Shown: positions 14,901 through 22,368 of the stretch, one piece after another
How the letters are laid out: every line of letters starts with the position of its first letter
Numbering within the stretch: the first letter of the stretch is position 1
Assembly (NCBI GenBank): GCA_003241475.1
Contig: QFQB01000017.1
Span: 1-26,435 of the forward strand
Length of the DNA: 26,435 bases
Direction of reading: 5' to 3'
Source: Micavibrio aeruginosavorus
Lineage (GTDB): Bacteria > Pseudomonadota > Alphaproteobacteria > Micavibrionales > Micavibrionaceae
Position numbers and translations under genes: made by a program
The notes under the pieces: model-generated
Databases searched by the model: none
The model's input: only the letters and a program-made list of their open reading frames with translations
Told to the model about the DNA's origin: nothing

Positions 14901-17900
14901 TCACTTCGTGCCCGATTGCTTCATGTCGACATTCAGACCGAGCGCCTTCAGTTCTTTGACAAGAACGTTGAAGGATTCCGGCACGCCGATTTCGAAGCTG
15001 TCTTCGCCGCGAACGATCGCTTCGTAGACTTTCGAACGGCCCGCCACGTCATCCGACTTCACGGTCAGGATTTCCTGTAGCGTGTAGGCGGCGCCGTAGG
15101 CCTGAAGCGCCCAGACTTCCATCTCCCCGAAACGCTGACCGCCGAACTGGGCTTTACCGCCCAGAGGCTGCTGCGTTACGAGCGAGTACGGACCGATCGA
15201 ACGGGCGTGGATTTTGTCGTCGACCAAGTGGTGCAGTTTGAGCATGTAGATCATGCCCACGGTCACCGGACGGTGGAATTTCTCGCCGGTGCGACCGTCG
15301 ATCAGCGTAACCTGACCGGAGGTGTGCAGACCGGCTTGCTCCAACAATTCGTTGATGTCGGCTTCGTGCGCGCCATCGAAGACCGGCGTCGCCATCGGTA
15401 CGCCGCCGCGCAGGTTGCCGGCCATTTCGACCATTTGTGCATCATCAAGCAACGATACGCGGTTTTTGAACTCGCTCTCGCCGTAGACATCTTTCAGCTT
15501 GCCTTTCAGCTTGCTGATTTCGCCTGCGGCAGGATTTTTCGGATCGTTGAACGAGTCGATCATGTCGCCGATTTGCTTGCCCAGACCCGCAGACGCCCAA
15601 CCAAGGTGCGTTTCCAAGATCTGGCCGACGTTCATACGCGATGGAACGCCGAGCGGGTTCAGTACGATATCAACTGGCGTACCATCTTCGAGGTATGGCA
15701 TGTCTTCACGCGGCATAATGCGGGATACAACCCCTTTGTTGCCGTGACGGCCAGCCATTTTGTCGCCCGGCTGCATCTTACGTTTGATCGCAACGAAGAC
15801 TTTGACCATCTTCATCACGCCCGGCGGCAATTCGTCGCCGCGTTGCAGTTTTTCAACTTTGTTTTCGAAACGCTCTTTCAGATTGTCGACATCGTTGTCA
15901 AAGGTTTTACCCATCGCTTCGATATCGGCCATCGTCTTGTCGTTGTCGACAACGATCTGTCTCCACAGGCCGTGTTTGACTTCGTCCAGATCCTTCGCGG
16001 TGATTTTGTCACCCTTCTTGAATTTGGCGTCTTTCGGCGCGGAAGCGACCGTCTTGTTCGACAGCAGTTCTTTGAGGCGGCCGTAGAAGCCGTTCTCCAG
16101 AATGCGGCGCTCGTCATCGCGGTCTTTTGCCAGACGTTCGATTTCTGCGCGTTCGATGGCCATGGCGCGGGAGTCTTTGTCCACGCCGCGGCGGTTGAAC
16201 ACGCGGACTTCGACGATCGTGCCTTGCGTGCCGGGAGGCAGGCGGAGCGACGTGTCTTTAACATCGGCGGCTTTTTCACCGAAGATGGCGCGAAGAAGTT
16301 TTTCTTCCGGCGTCATCGGCGATTCGCCTTTCGGCGTTACCTTGCCAACCAGAATATCGCCCGGGCCGACTTCGGCGCCGATGTGAACGATGCCGGATTC
16401 ATCGAGGTGCTTGAGGGCTTCTTCCCCGACGTTCGGAATGTCGCGGGTAATTTCTTCGGTGCCCAGCTTCGTGTCGCGCGCCATCACTTCGAACTCTTCG
16501 ATGTGGATGGAGGTGAACACGTCTTCGGCCACGATGCGCTCGGAGAGCAGGATCGAGTCTTCGAAGTTGTAGCCGTTCCAAGGCATAAAGGCGACGAGGA
16601 CGTTGCGGCCCAGCGCGAGTTCGCCGAACTGCGTGGAAGGGCCGTCGGCGATGATATCGCCCGCCTTGATGTCGTCGCCCACTTTTACCAAAGGCTTCTG
16701 AAGAATGCAGGTCGATTGGTTGGAGCGCTGGAATTTGGACAGCTTGTAGATATCGACGACAGGCTCGCCCGCATCGAGGTTTTCCGTCGCGCGGATAACG
16801 ATACGTGTAGAATCTGCCTGAACGACTTTACCGCCGCGGCGGGCCGCAATCGCAGCGCCGGAGTCGCGGGCAACAGTTGCTTCCATACCTGTACCAACAA
16901 GCGGTGCATCCGCACGAAGCAAAGGCACGGCCTGACGCATCATGTTCGAACCCATCAGCGCGCGGTTGGCGTCGTCGTTTTCCAAGAACGGAATAAGCGA
17001 TGCGGCAACCGAAACGATCTGTTTCGGCGAAACGTCGATGAATTCGATCTGGTCAGGAGACGCCATCAAGTTGTCGCCCGCTTTACGGCAGGAAACAAGG
17101 TCCGTCTGGAACTTGCCTTTGTCATCGAGCGGCGTGTTGGCCTGAGCGATGGTGTATTTCGCTTCTTCCATGGCGGACATGTAAATTACTTCGTCCGTTA
17201 CCTTGCCTCCATCGACGCGACGGTACGGGGATTCGATGAATCCGTACTGGTTGACGCGAGCGAAGGTGGAGAGCGAGTTGATCAGACCGATGTTCGGACC
17301 TTCCGGTGTTTCGATCGGGCAAATACGTCCATAGTGCGTCGGGTGAACGTCGCGGACTTCAAAGCCTGCGCGTTCGCGTGTTAGACCGCCTGGACCCAAC
17401 GCGGAGAGACGACGCTTGTGTGTAATCTCGGACAGCGGGTTCGTCTGGTCCATAAACTGCGAAAGTTGCGAAGAACCGAAAAATTCGCGAACAGCGGCGG
17501 CGGCAGGTTTCGCGTTGATCAGATCGTGCGGCATGTAGGTGTCGATTTCGACGGACGACATGCGCTCGCGGATCGCGCGCTCCATGCGGAGCAGACCGAT
17601 GCGGATCTGGTTTTCCATCAATTCGCCCACGGAGCGAACGCGGCGGTTGCCGAGGTTGTCGATATCGTCGACTTCGCCCTGACCGTCTTTCAGACCGTGC
17701 AGGTATTTCAAGATCGCAAGGATGTCTTCCTTGCGCAGAATGCGAAGATCAGCTGGCGTGTTCAGGTCCAGACGACCATTCATTTTTACGCGGCCGACAT
17801 CCGAGAGGTCATAGCGTTCGGCATCGAAGAACAGCGAGTTGAACAGCGCGGACGCGGATTCAACGGTCGGCGGCTCGCCCGGACGCATGACGCGGTAGAT

Positions 17901-19184
17901 ATCGATCAGCGCTTCTTCGCGCGTATCGCATTTGTCGATCATCATCGTGTTGCGGACATAGGGACCAACGTTCAGGTGGTCGATGGCGAGGATCGGCAGC
18001 GTCTTGATGGTGAATTCATCCAGCTGCGCCATGTCTTCGGCCGTCAGTTCGTGGCCGGCTTCGAAGTAAACCTGACCGGTTGCGCCGTCGAAGATGTCTT
18101 CGGCCATGTAGGAACCGGCCAATTGTTCATCTTGAACCAGAATGTCCTTCAGGCCAGCTTCGGCGAGTTGCTTCGCCTTGCGCGGCGTTATTTTCTCACC
18201 GGCTTCGACGACGGATTTGCCCGTTTTCGCATCTACCAGATCATAGGCCAGCTTCACGCCGCGGTAACGCGCCGGAACGAACGCCGTTTTCCAGCCATTG
18301 TCCGTTTTGTCGTATTTAACGACATCGTAGAACGTGGACAGAATTTCTTCGTTCGACATACCTTGAATCATCAATGGATCTACAGGCTTGTCTTTGGCTT
18401 CCTGCTCGGCGCGGTATTTTGCGGAAGAGTCGGAATCCAGCGCGCGAAGCAATGTTGTTACCGGCAATTTACGACGACGGTCGATACGGACATACATGTT
18501 GTCTTTCGCATCGAATTCGAAATCCAGCCAAGAACCGCGGTAAGGAATAACGCGGGCCGCGAACAGGTATTTGCCCGATGCATGCGTCTTGCCGCCGTCG
18601 TGGTCGAAGAACACACCAGGGGAGCGGTGCATCTGGGATACGATAACGCGCTCCGTGCCGTTGACGATAAAGGTACCGTTGTCAGTCATGAGCGGCATGT
18701 CCACCATGTAAACATCCTGCTCTTTGATGTCGCGGATAGAACGCAGGCCGGAATCTTCATCAACATCGAACACGGACAAACGCATCGTGACGCGCAAAGG
18801 CGCGGCGAAAGTCATACCGCGTTGCTGGCATTCGTCGGTGTCGTATTTCGGCTCTTCCAGTTCATACTTCACGTAGTCAATCTCAGCCTTGTCGCCGAAA
18901 TCCTTGATCGGGAACACTTCGGTCAGAACCTTGTGAAGGCCTTGCATCTTGCGCACTTCGGCATCGATGTCCGTTTGCAGGAATTGCTCGTACGAGTCGC
19001 GCTGAACTTCGATCAAGTTTGGCATCTGCGCAACTTCGCGGATTTTACCAAACGAACGGCGGACACGCTTTTTACCCGTGAAAGACGTTACGTCATCGGC
19101 AGAGCGAACAGGCGCCTTTGCCATACGTTTGGCTTTCTTTTTCAGGGGGGTATCAGCAATGGCTTTGGATTTTTTAGCGCTCAT
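14901..19184 (-). CDS. rpoB: RNA polymerase beta subunit
   Basis: The 1427-residue product is the beta subunit of RNA polymerase. The rifampicin pocket (about residues 572-596) reads SQLSQFMDQTNPLSE, ITHKRRLSALGPGG: the positions equivalent to E. coli D516, H526 and S531 are wild type, with N518T-type and I530L-type changes. The C-terminal AQFGGQRFGEMEVWALQAYGA contact with beta' is split here as AQFGGQRFGEMEVW, ALQAYGA and is intact. I chose ATG 19184 (MSAKKSKAIADTP), with GAAGG and GAG purines upstream. It gives a Lys-rich extension of roughly 32 residues before the conserved SFTGKKRVRRSFG. ATG 19124 (MAKAPVRS) is an alternative. The gene has its own promoters, is preceded by a Tiki-like gene instead of rplL, and is followed by two non-RNAP genes before rpoC. 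Confidence 0.98.
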   Translation of the reverse strand: MSAKKSKAIADTPLKKKAKRMAKAPVRSADDVTSFTGKKRVRRSFGKIREVAQMPNLIEVQRDSYEQFLQTDIDAEVRKMQGLHKVLTEVFPIKDFGDKAEIDYVKYELEEPKYDTDECQQRGMTFAAPLRVTMRLSVFDVDEDSGLRSIRDIKEQDVYMVDMPLMTDNGTFIVNGTERVIVSQMHRSPGVFFDHDGGKTHASGKYLFAARVIPYRGSWLDFEFDAKDNMYVRIDRRRKLPVTTLLRALDSDSSAKYRAEQEAKDKPVDPLMIQGMSNEEILSTFYDVVKYDKTDNGWKTAFVPARYRGVKLAYDLVDAKTGKSVVEAGEKITPRKAKQLAEAGLKDILVQDEQLAGSYMAEDIFDGATGQVYFEAGHELTAEDMAQLDEFTIKTLPILAIDHLNVGPYVRNTMMIDKCDTREEALIDIYRVMRPGEPPTVESASALFNSLFFDAERYDLSDVGRVKMNGRLDLNTPADLRILRKEDILAILKYLHGLKDGQGEVDDIDNLGNRRVRSVGELMENQIRIGLLRMERAIRERMSSVEIDTYMPHDLINAKPAAAAVREFFGSSQLSQFMDQTNPLSEITHKRRLSALGPGGLTRERAGFEVRDVHPTHYGRICPIETPEGPNIGLINSLSTFARVNQYGFIESPYRRVDGGKVTDEVIYMSAMEEAKYTIAQANTPLDDKGKFQTDLVSCRKAGDNLMASPDQIEFIDVSPKQIVSVAASLIPFLENDDANRALMGSNMMRQAVPLLRADAPLVGTGMEATVARDSGAAIAARRGGKVVQADSTRIVIRATENLDAGEPVVDIYKLSKFQRSNQSTCILQKPLVKVGDDIKAGDIIADGPSTQFGELALGRNVLVAFMPWNGYNFEDSILLSERIVAEDVFTSIHIEEFEVMARDTKLGTEEITRDIPNVGEEALKHLDESGIVHIGAEVGPGDILVGKVTPKGESPMTPEEKLLRAIFGEKAADVKDTSLRLPPGTQGTIVEVRVFNRRGVDKDSRAMAIERAEIERLAKDRDDERRILENGFYGRLKELLSNKTVASAPKDAKFKKGDKITAKDLDEVKHGLWRQIVVDNDKTMADIEAMGKTFDNDVDNLKERFENKVEKLQRGDELPPGVMKMVKVFVAIKRKMQPGDKMAGRHGNKGVVSRIMPREDMPYLEDGTPVDIVLNPLGVPSRMNVGQILETHLGWASAGLGKQIGDMIDSFNDPKNPAAGEISKLKGKLKDVYGESEFKNRVSLLDDAQMVEMAGNLRGGVPMATPVFDGAHEADINELLEQAGLHTSGQVTLIDGRTGEKFHRPVTVGMIYMLKLHHLVDDKIHARSIGPYSLVTQQPLGGKAQFGGQRFGEMEVWALQAYGAAYTLQEILTVKSDDVAGRSKVYEAIVRGEDSFEIGVPESFNVLVKELKALGLNVDMKQSGTK

Positions 19185-19223
19185 TTTTCTCACAACCTTC
19201 TTCAAAGCATAAAAACAGGTACA

Positions 19224-19257
19224 ACCGCATTCCCCCATGCTCTGGTGGGGAAGCGGT
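19224..19257 (-). promoter_or_regulatory. Hairpin in the rpoB leader
   Basis: Within the roughly 140-nt leader of rpoB, ACCGC/GCGGT and TTCCCC/GGGGAA pair around an 11-nt loop, giving an 11-bp stem with one bulged base. It ends about 40 nt before the start codon. A smaller CGGTT-ATAA-AACCG stem lies upstream. A regulatory role is plausible but unproven. Confidence 0.45.
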
Positions 19258-19333
19258 CTAAATTATTGATCGAACTAATAAAATTTCGGTTTTATAACCG
19301 TCACCTTCGTCCCGAATCTTTCGCGTGACCCGT

Positions 19334-19362
19334 GTTATGGCGGTTTGAACAAAGAATGTCAA
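19334..19362 (-). promoter_or_regulatory. Main rpoB promoter
   Basis: TTGACA (19357-19362) and CATAAC (19334-19339) are spaced by 17 nt on the minus strand. The -35 is perfect and is preceded by GC (GCTTGACA), as at the str promoter. The predicted start point is about 140 nt before the rpoB ATG. The promoter lies downstream of the 19494-20669 gene, so rpoB does not depend on transcription from rplJL. Confidence 0.78.
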
Positions 19363-19425
19363 GCATCAGAGATTAAAAAAGATTAATGATTCAAGAGAAC
19401 AAATCCGGCCACCGCTAGGTTCCAT

Positions 19426-19462
19426 AAGATAGGACAACCGATACCCGGGTCAAGCGCTTGAC
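19426..19462 (-). promoter_or_regulatory. Second rpoB promoter candidate with 14-bp palindrome
   Basis: On the minus strand TTGACC (19448-19453) is followed after 16 nt by TATCTT (19426-19431). The -35 is half of the perfect palindrome GTCAAGCGCTTGAC (19449-19462), which creates TTGAC on both strands. It may be an operator or simply back-to-back -35 boxes. No plus-strand gene follows, which favours an operator. Confidence 0.45.
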
Positions 19463-19493
19463 GATTGGACGCACATCCAAAAAATGCTGAGCT

Positions 19494-20669
19494 TTACGGT
19501 GCCGGAACCTGTGGCACGGATGGGGCAACATAAGGTACGGGTTCATGCAGGTAGAAATTCACCCCCGCCTCTCTTGCAAGGTTGCGGACATAATACGTTT
19601 CCTTGATTTCTAGAGCACGCATTGCTGCAGGATTTTCGGAGATCGTTGTATAATTAAATCCTTGTCGCATGCAATCAACCAGCACGGCATTGCCGTCACG
19701 GATAACGGCCTGCGCCTGTACTGGATATTGTTCCGGCTTATCTCCGGACAGACTGATAGCGAGAACCTGCCTGCCGAACCGTTCTTTCAAAATATTATAG
19801 AGGCTTTCCTGAAAAGGAGATTCATCGTTGCCCAAGAGATGGGCGTTGCCCGTGTGCTGTAAATACACACGCACCGGACCGCCGCCATCTTCGAGATCAC
19901 GGCGGTAGCTGTTCGCGTTGCTGTCGATGCGTTGAGCCATAGCGACGTTTCTTAAAAACAGACCGTCGGGAGAACGCGTCTGTTGCGCGAGTGAGAAAGA
20001 TTTTACATTCCTGTATTTCGCCGCCTGCTCCTCATAGCCCTTGTTCATGTTTTCATTCACGTCGATCTTGTCGACCCCGTCCAGATCGTTAAAATCAAAA
20101 ACAATGGATTCCGAATACATATAGGCGATAAGCTGACGAAAGCCCTGCCGCGCGTTCAAATAATCCGTATCAGCAACCGCCTTTTGAATTCGTTCCGGCG
20201 TGGGGCGCATGTCGTTCCATTCTTCCACACTGGATATCTGACGCTCCCAGCTTTGCATCACAGCATCATGGGAAATGCCCCCGTGATCGAATTCCATACC
20301 CACGGCAGGCCGGATGCCGCGCTTCACAAGCTCGGCCGCGACACCTTGAATAACAATCTTATGAGACGGTTGGTCATGGTGCTCACCGACCGGTACGATC
20401 AAAGTATCATCCGACGGCACATATCTGAGGCGGCGCTCGATCATATCTGCGATGTCATTGATCCGGGTTTTTAATGAAGATTCTGTTTGCCGCTCCGGCA
20501 TTAGCACGCCTGCAATGCCAGTGCCCCAAATCAAGCCATTCATGGCCCACGCGCTTTTCACGACGTCGCGACGACTGATGAAGGACATGACAGCGTGGCC
20601 AAAGCTACGTTTGGCTTCGGGATCTACAGATATGTCGCCGGATTCGTCCGAGGTGGTCATGCCACACAT
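19494..20669 (-). CDS. Tat-exported TraB/ChaN/Tiki-superfamily protein
   Basis: The product is 391 residues from ATG 20669; ATG 20660 is an equally good start and no Shine-Dalgarno is seen. A twin-arginine motif SRRDVVK (32-38) precedes a hydrophobic segment (about 40-56), predicting Tat export or membrane anchoring after a 31-residue hydrophilic n-region. The body has features of the TraB/ChaN/EreA/Tiki fold: PVGEHHDQPSH (GExH at 95-98), a downstream Glu in VGMEFDH (126), an RNVAMAQRI segment near 240 and a second GxxH, GNAHLLG (274-277). Tiki is a metalloprotease and ChaN binds haem iron, so metal binding is likely. Activity here is unknown. The C-terminus is Pro-rich (VPYVAPSVPQVPAP). It lies between rplL and rpoB, with its own AT-rich promoter region. 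Confidence 0.75.
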   Translation of the reverse strand: MCGMTTSDESGDISVDPEAKRSFGHAVMSFISRRDVVKSAWAMNGLIWGTGIAGVLMPERQTESSLKTRINDIADMIERRLRYVPSDDTLIVPVGEHHDQPSHKIVIQGVAAELVKRGIRPAVGMEFDHGGISHDAVMQSWERQISSVEEWNDMRPTPERIQKAVADTDYLNARQGFRQLIAYMYSESIVFDFNDLDGVDKIDVNENMNKGYEEQAAKYRNVKSFSLAQQTRSPDGLFLRNVAMAQRIDSNANSYRRDLEDGGGPVRVYLQHTGNAHLLGNDESPFQESLYNILKERFGRQVLAISLSGDKPEQYPVQAQAVIRDGNAVLVDCMRQGFNYTTISENPAAMRALEIKETYYVRNLAREAGVNFYLHEPVPYVAPSVPQVPAP

Positions 20670-20694
20670 TAATAAATATTATTAATTATGTCAA
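20668..20694 (-). promoter_or_regulatory. AT-rich promoter/operator of the Tiki-like gene
   Basis: TTGACATAATTA (minus strand, 20694 to 20683) supplies a perfect -35 box. It runs into a 19-bp palindrome, ATTAATAA-TAT-TTATTAAT (20668-20686), that overlaps the first ATG. ACAT and ATGT bound the whole element, as they do before the 25449-26216 gene. No good -10 is visible at standard spacing (TAATGT at 17 nt is weak). Confidence 0.5.
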
Positions 20695-20702
20695 ATATAT
20701 TT

Positions 20703-20736
20703 AAAAAAGCGCCAAGTTTTAAGGCCCGGCGCGCTT
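20703..20736 (-). terminator. Terminator after the 120-aa gene
   Basis: On the minus strand AAGCGCGCC ... GGCGCTTTTTTAAA forms an imperfect stem (AAGCGCC/GGCGCTT with a GC bulge) followed by six T. It begins right after the TAG of the 20739-21101 gene and lies just upstream of the Tiki gene promoter, separating the two transcription units. Confidence 0.7.
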
Positions 20737-20738
20737 CG

Positions 20739-21101
20739 TTAACCTAGAGTAGGGAACATGGTTGGACCAGGCGCCAATTTCAAAAGGTTAATGCGCATTT
20801 TGCTTTCTTCTCCCGGGCAGAAATTCTCGATTGCCAAAACTCCTGGCAACTGCCGCTCGGATACTTCCCGAATGAAAGAATCGAATTTTGCCGCGTCCAT
20901 TCCGCCCCATAAGAGGATGAAGTCACCAAGTTCTTCGTCTTGGTTAATGGTGAATTCAAGTCCTATTTCGAACACGCTATCGTTAAGGTGCTTGTCTATC
21001 CACTTAAGTGTTCTGATCGATACATCGGGACTCACTAAGATATCGAAGCTGATTTCCCCGTCTTTATCGGGATTGAATTTTTCCGTCAAACCTAATGCCA
21101 T
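20739..21101 (-). CDS. Hypothetical 120-aa protein after rplL
   Basis: This is an unrecognised, acidic, soluble-looking protein, MALGLTEKFNPDKDGEISFD..., with no signal peptide. It reads as an alpha/beta domain: ISFDILVSPDVSIRTLKWID, FEIGLEFTINQDEELGDFIL, a helix DAAKFDSFIREVSERQ and a C-terminal strand KMRINLLKLAPG. AAGGAG 9 nt before ATG 21101 is a good ribosome site. The rplL terminator T run ends only a few bases before that ribosome site, so there is no room for a promoter between them. Expression must come from read-through or from a promoter within or before the terminator. It carries its own terminator (20703-20736). Function is unknown. Confidence 0.7.
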   Translation of the reverse strand: MALGLTEKFNPDKDGEISFDILVSPDVSIRTLKWIDKHLNDSVFEIGLEFTINQDEELGDFILLWGGMDAAKFDSFIREVSERQLPGVLAIENFCPGEESKMRINLLKLAPGPTMFPTLG

Positions 21102-21120
21102 AATATCAAACTCCTTTTCT

Positions 21121-21150
21121 AAAAAAACCCCGGGCAGAAACCCGGGGTTT
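21121..21150 (-). terminator. Strong terminator after rplL
   Basis: On the minus strand AAACCCCGGG-TTTCTG-CCCGGGGTTTTTTT is a perfect 10-bp stem with a 6-nt loop and a run of seven T. It starts 20 nt after the rplL stop codon and ends the rplJL unit before the 20739-21101 gene. In most proteobacteria transcription continues here into rpoB. Confidence 0.92.
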
Positions 21151-21169
21151 AATGTGTTTAAAAGCAGAC

Positions 21170-21544
21170 TTACTTGAGTTCCACTTTCGCGCCGGCATCT
21201 TCCAGCTGTTTCTTGATTTTCTCGGCTTCGTCTTTTTTGACGTCTGCCTTGATGTCTTTCGGCGCGCCTTCAACGAGGTCTTTTGCTTCTTTCAGGCCGA
21301 GACCCGTAATCGCGCGGACTTCTTTAATGACGTTGATTTTGTTCGCGCCGCCGTCTTTCAGAACAACCGTGAATTCGGTTTTCTCTTCAGCAGCCGGACC
21401 AGCAGCAGCGCCGCCGGCGCCGGGCGCCGCAGCAACAGCGGCCGTTACGCCCCATTTTTCTTCGAGCAGTTTGGACAGCTCGACAGCTTCCTTCACGGTC
21501 AGAGCCGAAAGGTCTTCTACAAGTTTATCAAAGTTAGCAGCCAT
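21170..21544 (-). CDS. rplL: 50S ribosomal protein L7/L12
   Basis: The 124-residue product is L7/L12, the multi-copy stalk protein that recruits translational GTPases (EF-Tu, EF-G, IF2). It has the N-terminal dimerisation domain (FDKLVEDLSALTVKEAVELS), an Ala/Gly/Pro-rich hinge (about 38-52) and the C-terminal factor-binding domain with the conserved KTEFTVVL, NKINVIKEVRAITGLGLKEA and KDLVEGAPK. Length is typical. ATG 21544 has AAGGAG upstream. It lies 45 nt after rplJ, and the two are probably co-regulated through the L10 leader. It is followed by a strong terminator, not by rpoB. Confidence 0.98.
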   Translation of the reverse strand: MAANFDKLVEDLSALTVKEAVELSKLLEEKWGVTAAVAAAPGAGGAAAGPAAEEKTEFTVVLKDGGANKINVIKEVRAITGLGLKEAKDLVEGAPKDIKADVKKDEAEKIKKQLEDAGAKVELK

Positions 21545-21589
21545 TTTAGTTCTCCTTAGTTTTTAAAATCAGTTTGAAGTTGTATCGGG

Positions 21590-22117
21590 TTATTCCGCAG
21601 GGGCGGCTTCGGGAGCGGAGGCTTCGGCTTCGCCGCCCTCTTTTTCTCCGTATGCTTTTGTAACGCCAACCAGCTGCGAAGCAGGAGCCTGCAGCAAGCC
21701 AACGAGTTTCGAGCGGATTTCGTCCATCGTCGGCATCTTCGAGAATGCGTCGACAGCGCTTGCGTCCATGACTTCGCCTTCGAAGAAGCCGCCGACGATT
21801 TCCAGTTTCTGGTTTTTCTTGGCGAATTCCGCGATGACTTTCGCCGTCTGGATCGGGTCTTTTCCGGTTACGAAACCGGTCGGGCCTGTCATCTTGTCGG
21901 CGAGGATTTCAAAGACGGTGCCTTTGATCGCGATGCGGGCCAGCGTGTTTTTGGCAACACGATAGTCAACACCGGCGGCGCGTGCGGCAACGCGCAGGTC
22001 GTTGGTCGCTTTCGCGTCCAGACCCAGGTTCTTCGTCAGGAAGAGGACTTCGCTGCCGGCGAATTTCGCCTTCAGGACTTCGACTTCCGACGTTTTTTCG
22101 GTTTTGGTCATAGCCAT
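21590..22117 (-). CDS. rplJ: 50S ribosomal protein L10
   Basis: The 175-residue product is L10, the base of the ribosomal stalk, which binds 23S rRNA and anchors L7/L12 dimers through its C-terminal helix. The conserved core is visible: VLFLTKNLGLDAKATNDLRV, VDYRVAKNTLARIAI, a GPTGFV strand and LQAPASQLVGV. The C-terminal tail is Ala/Glu-rich. I chose ATG 22117 (MAMTKTEKTSEV) with GAAGGA 9 nt upstream; upstream in-frame ATG codons fall inside the leader. It is preceded by an L10-type RNA leader with a terminator hairpin, consistent with autogenous control by the L10-L12 complex. A MOSC gene separates it from rplA. Confidence 0.97.
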   Translation of the reverse strand: MAMTKTEKTSEVEVLKAKFAGSEVLFLTKNLGLDAKATNDLRVAARAAGVDYRVAKNTLARIAIKGTVFEILADKMTGPTGFVTGKDPIQTAKVIAEFAKKNQKLEIVGGFFEGEVMDASAVDAFSKMPTMDEIRSKLVGLLQAPASQLVGVTKAYGEKEGGEAEASAPEAAPAE

Positions 22118-22290
22118 AGTTTGTTTTCCTTCAAAATAAAAAAGATGGCGTTTTACGGCCATCCTGTACAAAACCCATCAATGTCGAAAAGCGACAATAC
22201 TGGCGGATCAAACCGCCGGAAAATCTCGTTTTTCACCATCTATGCTGGATATTTAACCCTTAACAGGCCCAGCAGTCTCGGACAGGAAGT
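22118..22290 (-). ncRNA. L10 leader RNA (autoregulatory)
   Basis: The leader of about 170 nt before rplJ contains the features of the L10 leader class: TGTCCGAGACTGCTGG paired through TGCTGG/CCAGCA across a 20-nt loop rich in GTTAAGGGTTAAA, followed by a GGCGG-TTTGAT-CCGCC stem and an attenuator hairpin. In bacteria L10-L12 binds such leaders and lowers rplJL expression. The assignment rests on recognising the motif and position; covariance search was not possible. Confidence 0.7.
22134..22163 (-). terminator. Attenuator in the rplJ leader
   Basis: GATGGC-CGTAAAAC-GCCATC followed by TTTTTTATTTT on the minus strand is an intrinsic terminator ending about 17 nt before the rplJ start. It lies at the end of the L10 leader and would stop transcription before rplJL unless the leader folds otherwise. 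This suggests attenuation on top of, or instead of, translational control. Confidence 0.75.
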
Positions 22291-22296
22291 TGGGGG

Positions 22297-22326
22297 TATA
22301 TAGGGCGAAATTCCCCGCGCCGTCAA
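22297..22326 (-). promoter_or_regulatory. Promoter of rplJL
   Basis: On the minus strand TTGACG (22321-22326) and TATATA (22297-22302) are spaced by 18 nt. The promoter lies in the gap between the MOSC gene and the L10 leader, so rplJL has its own transcription start, separated from rplKA. Confidence 0.7.
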
Positions 22327-22368
22327 TAAGAATCCTCAAAAATAGCCCAGAGCGTCGCCGCCAAGCCC

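Noticed and set aside
2854..17460. Streptomycin or rifampicin resistance alleles in rpsL or rpoB
   Set aside because: The classical resistance positions hold the sensitive residues (both S12 lysines; RpoB D516, H526, S531 equivalents). The N518T-type and I530L-type differences look like natural variation.
15207..19328. Two long open frames (725 and 636 codons) antisense to rpoB
   Set aside because: These are shadows of rpoB; Arg/Val/Phe-rich translations typical of antisense reading of a biased gene.
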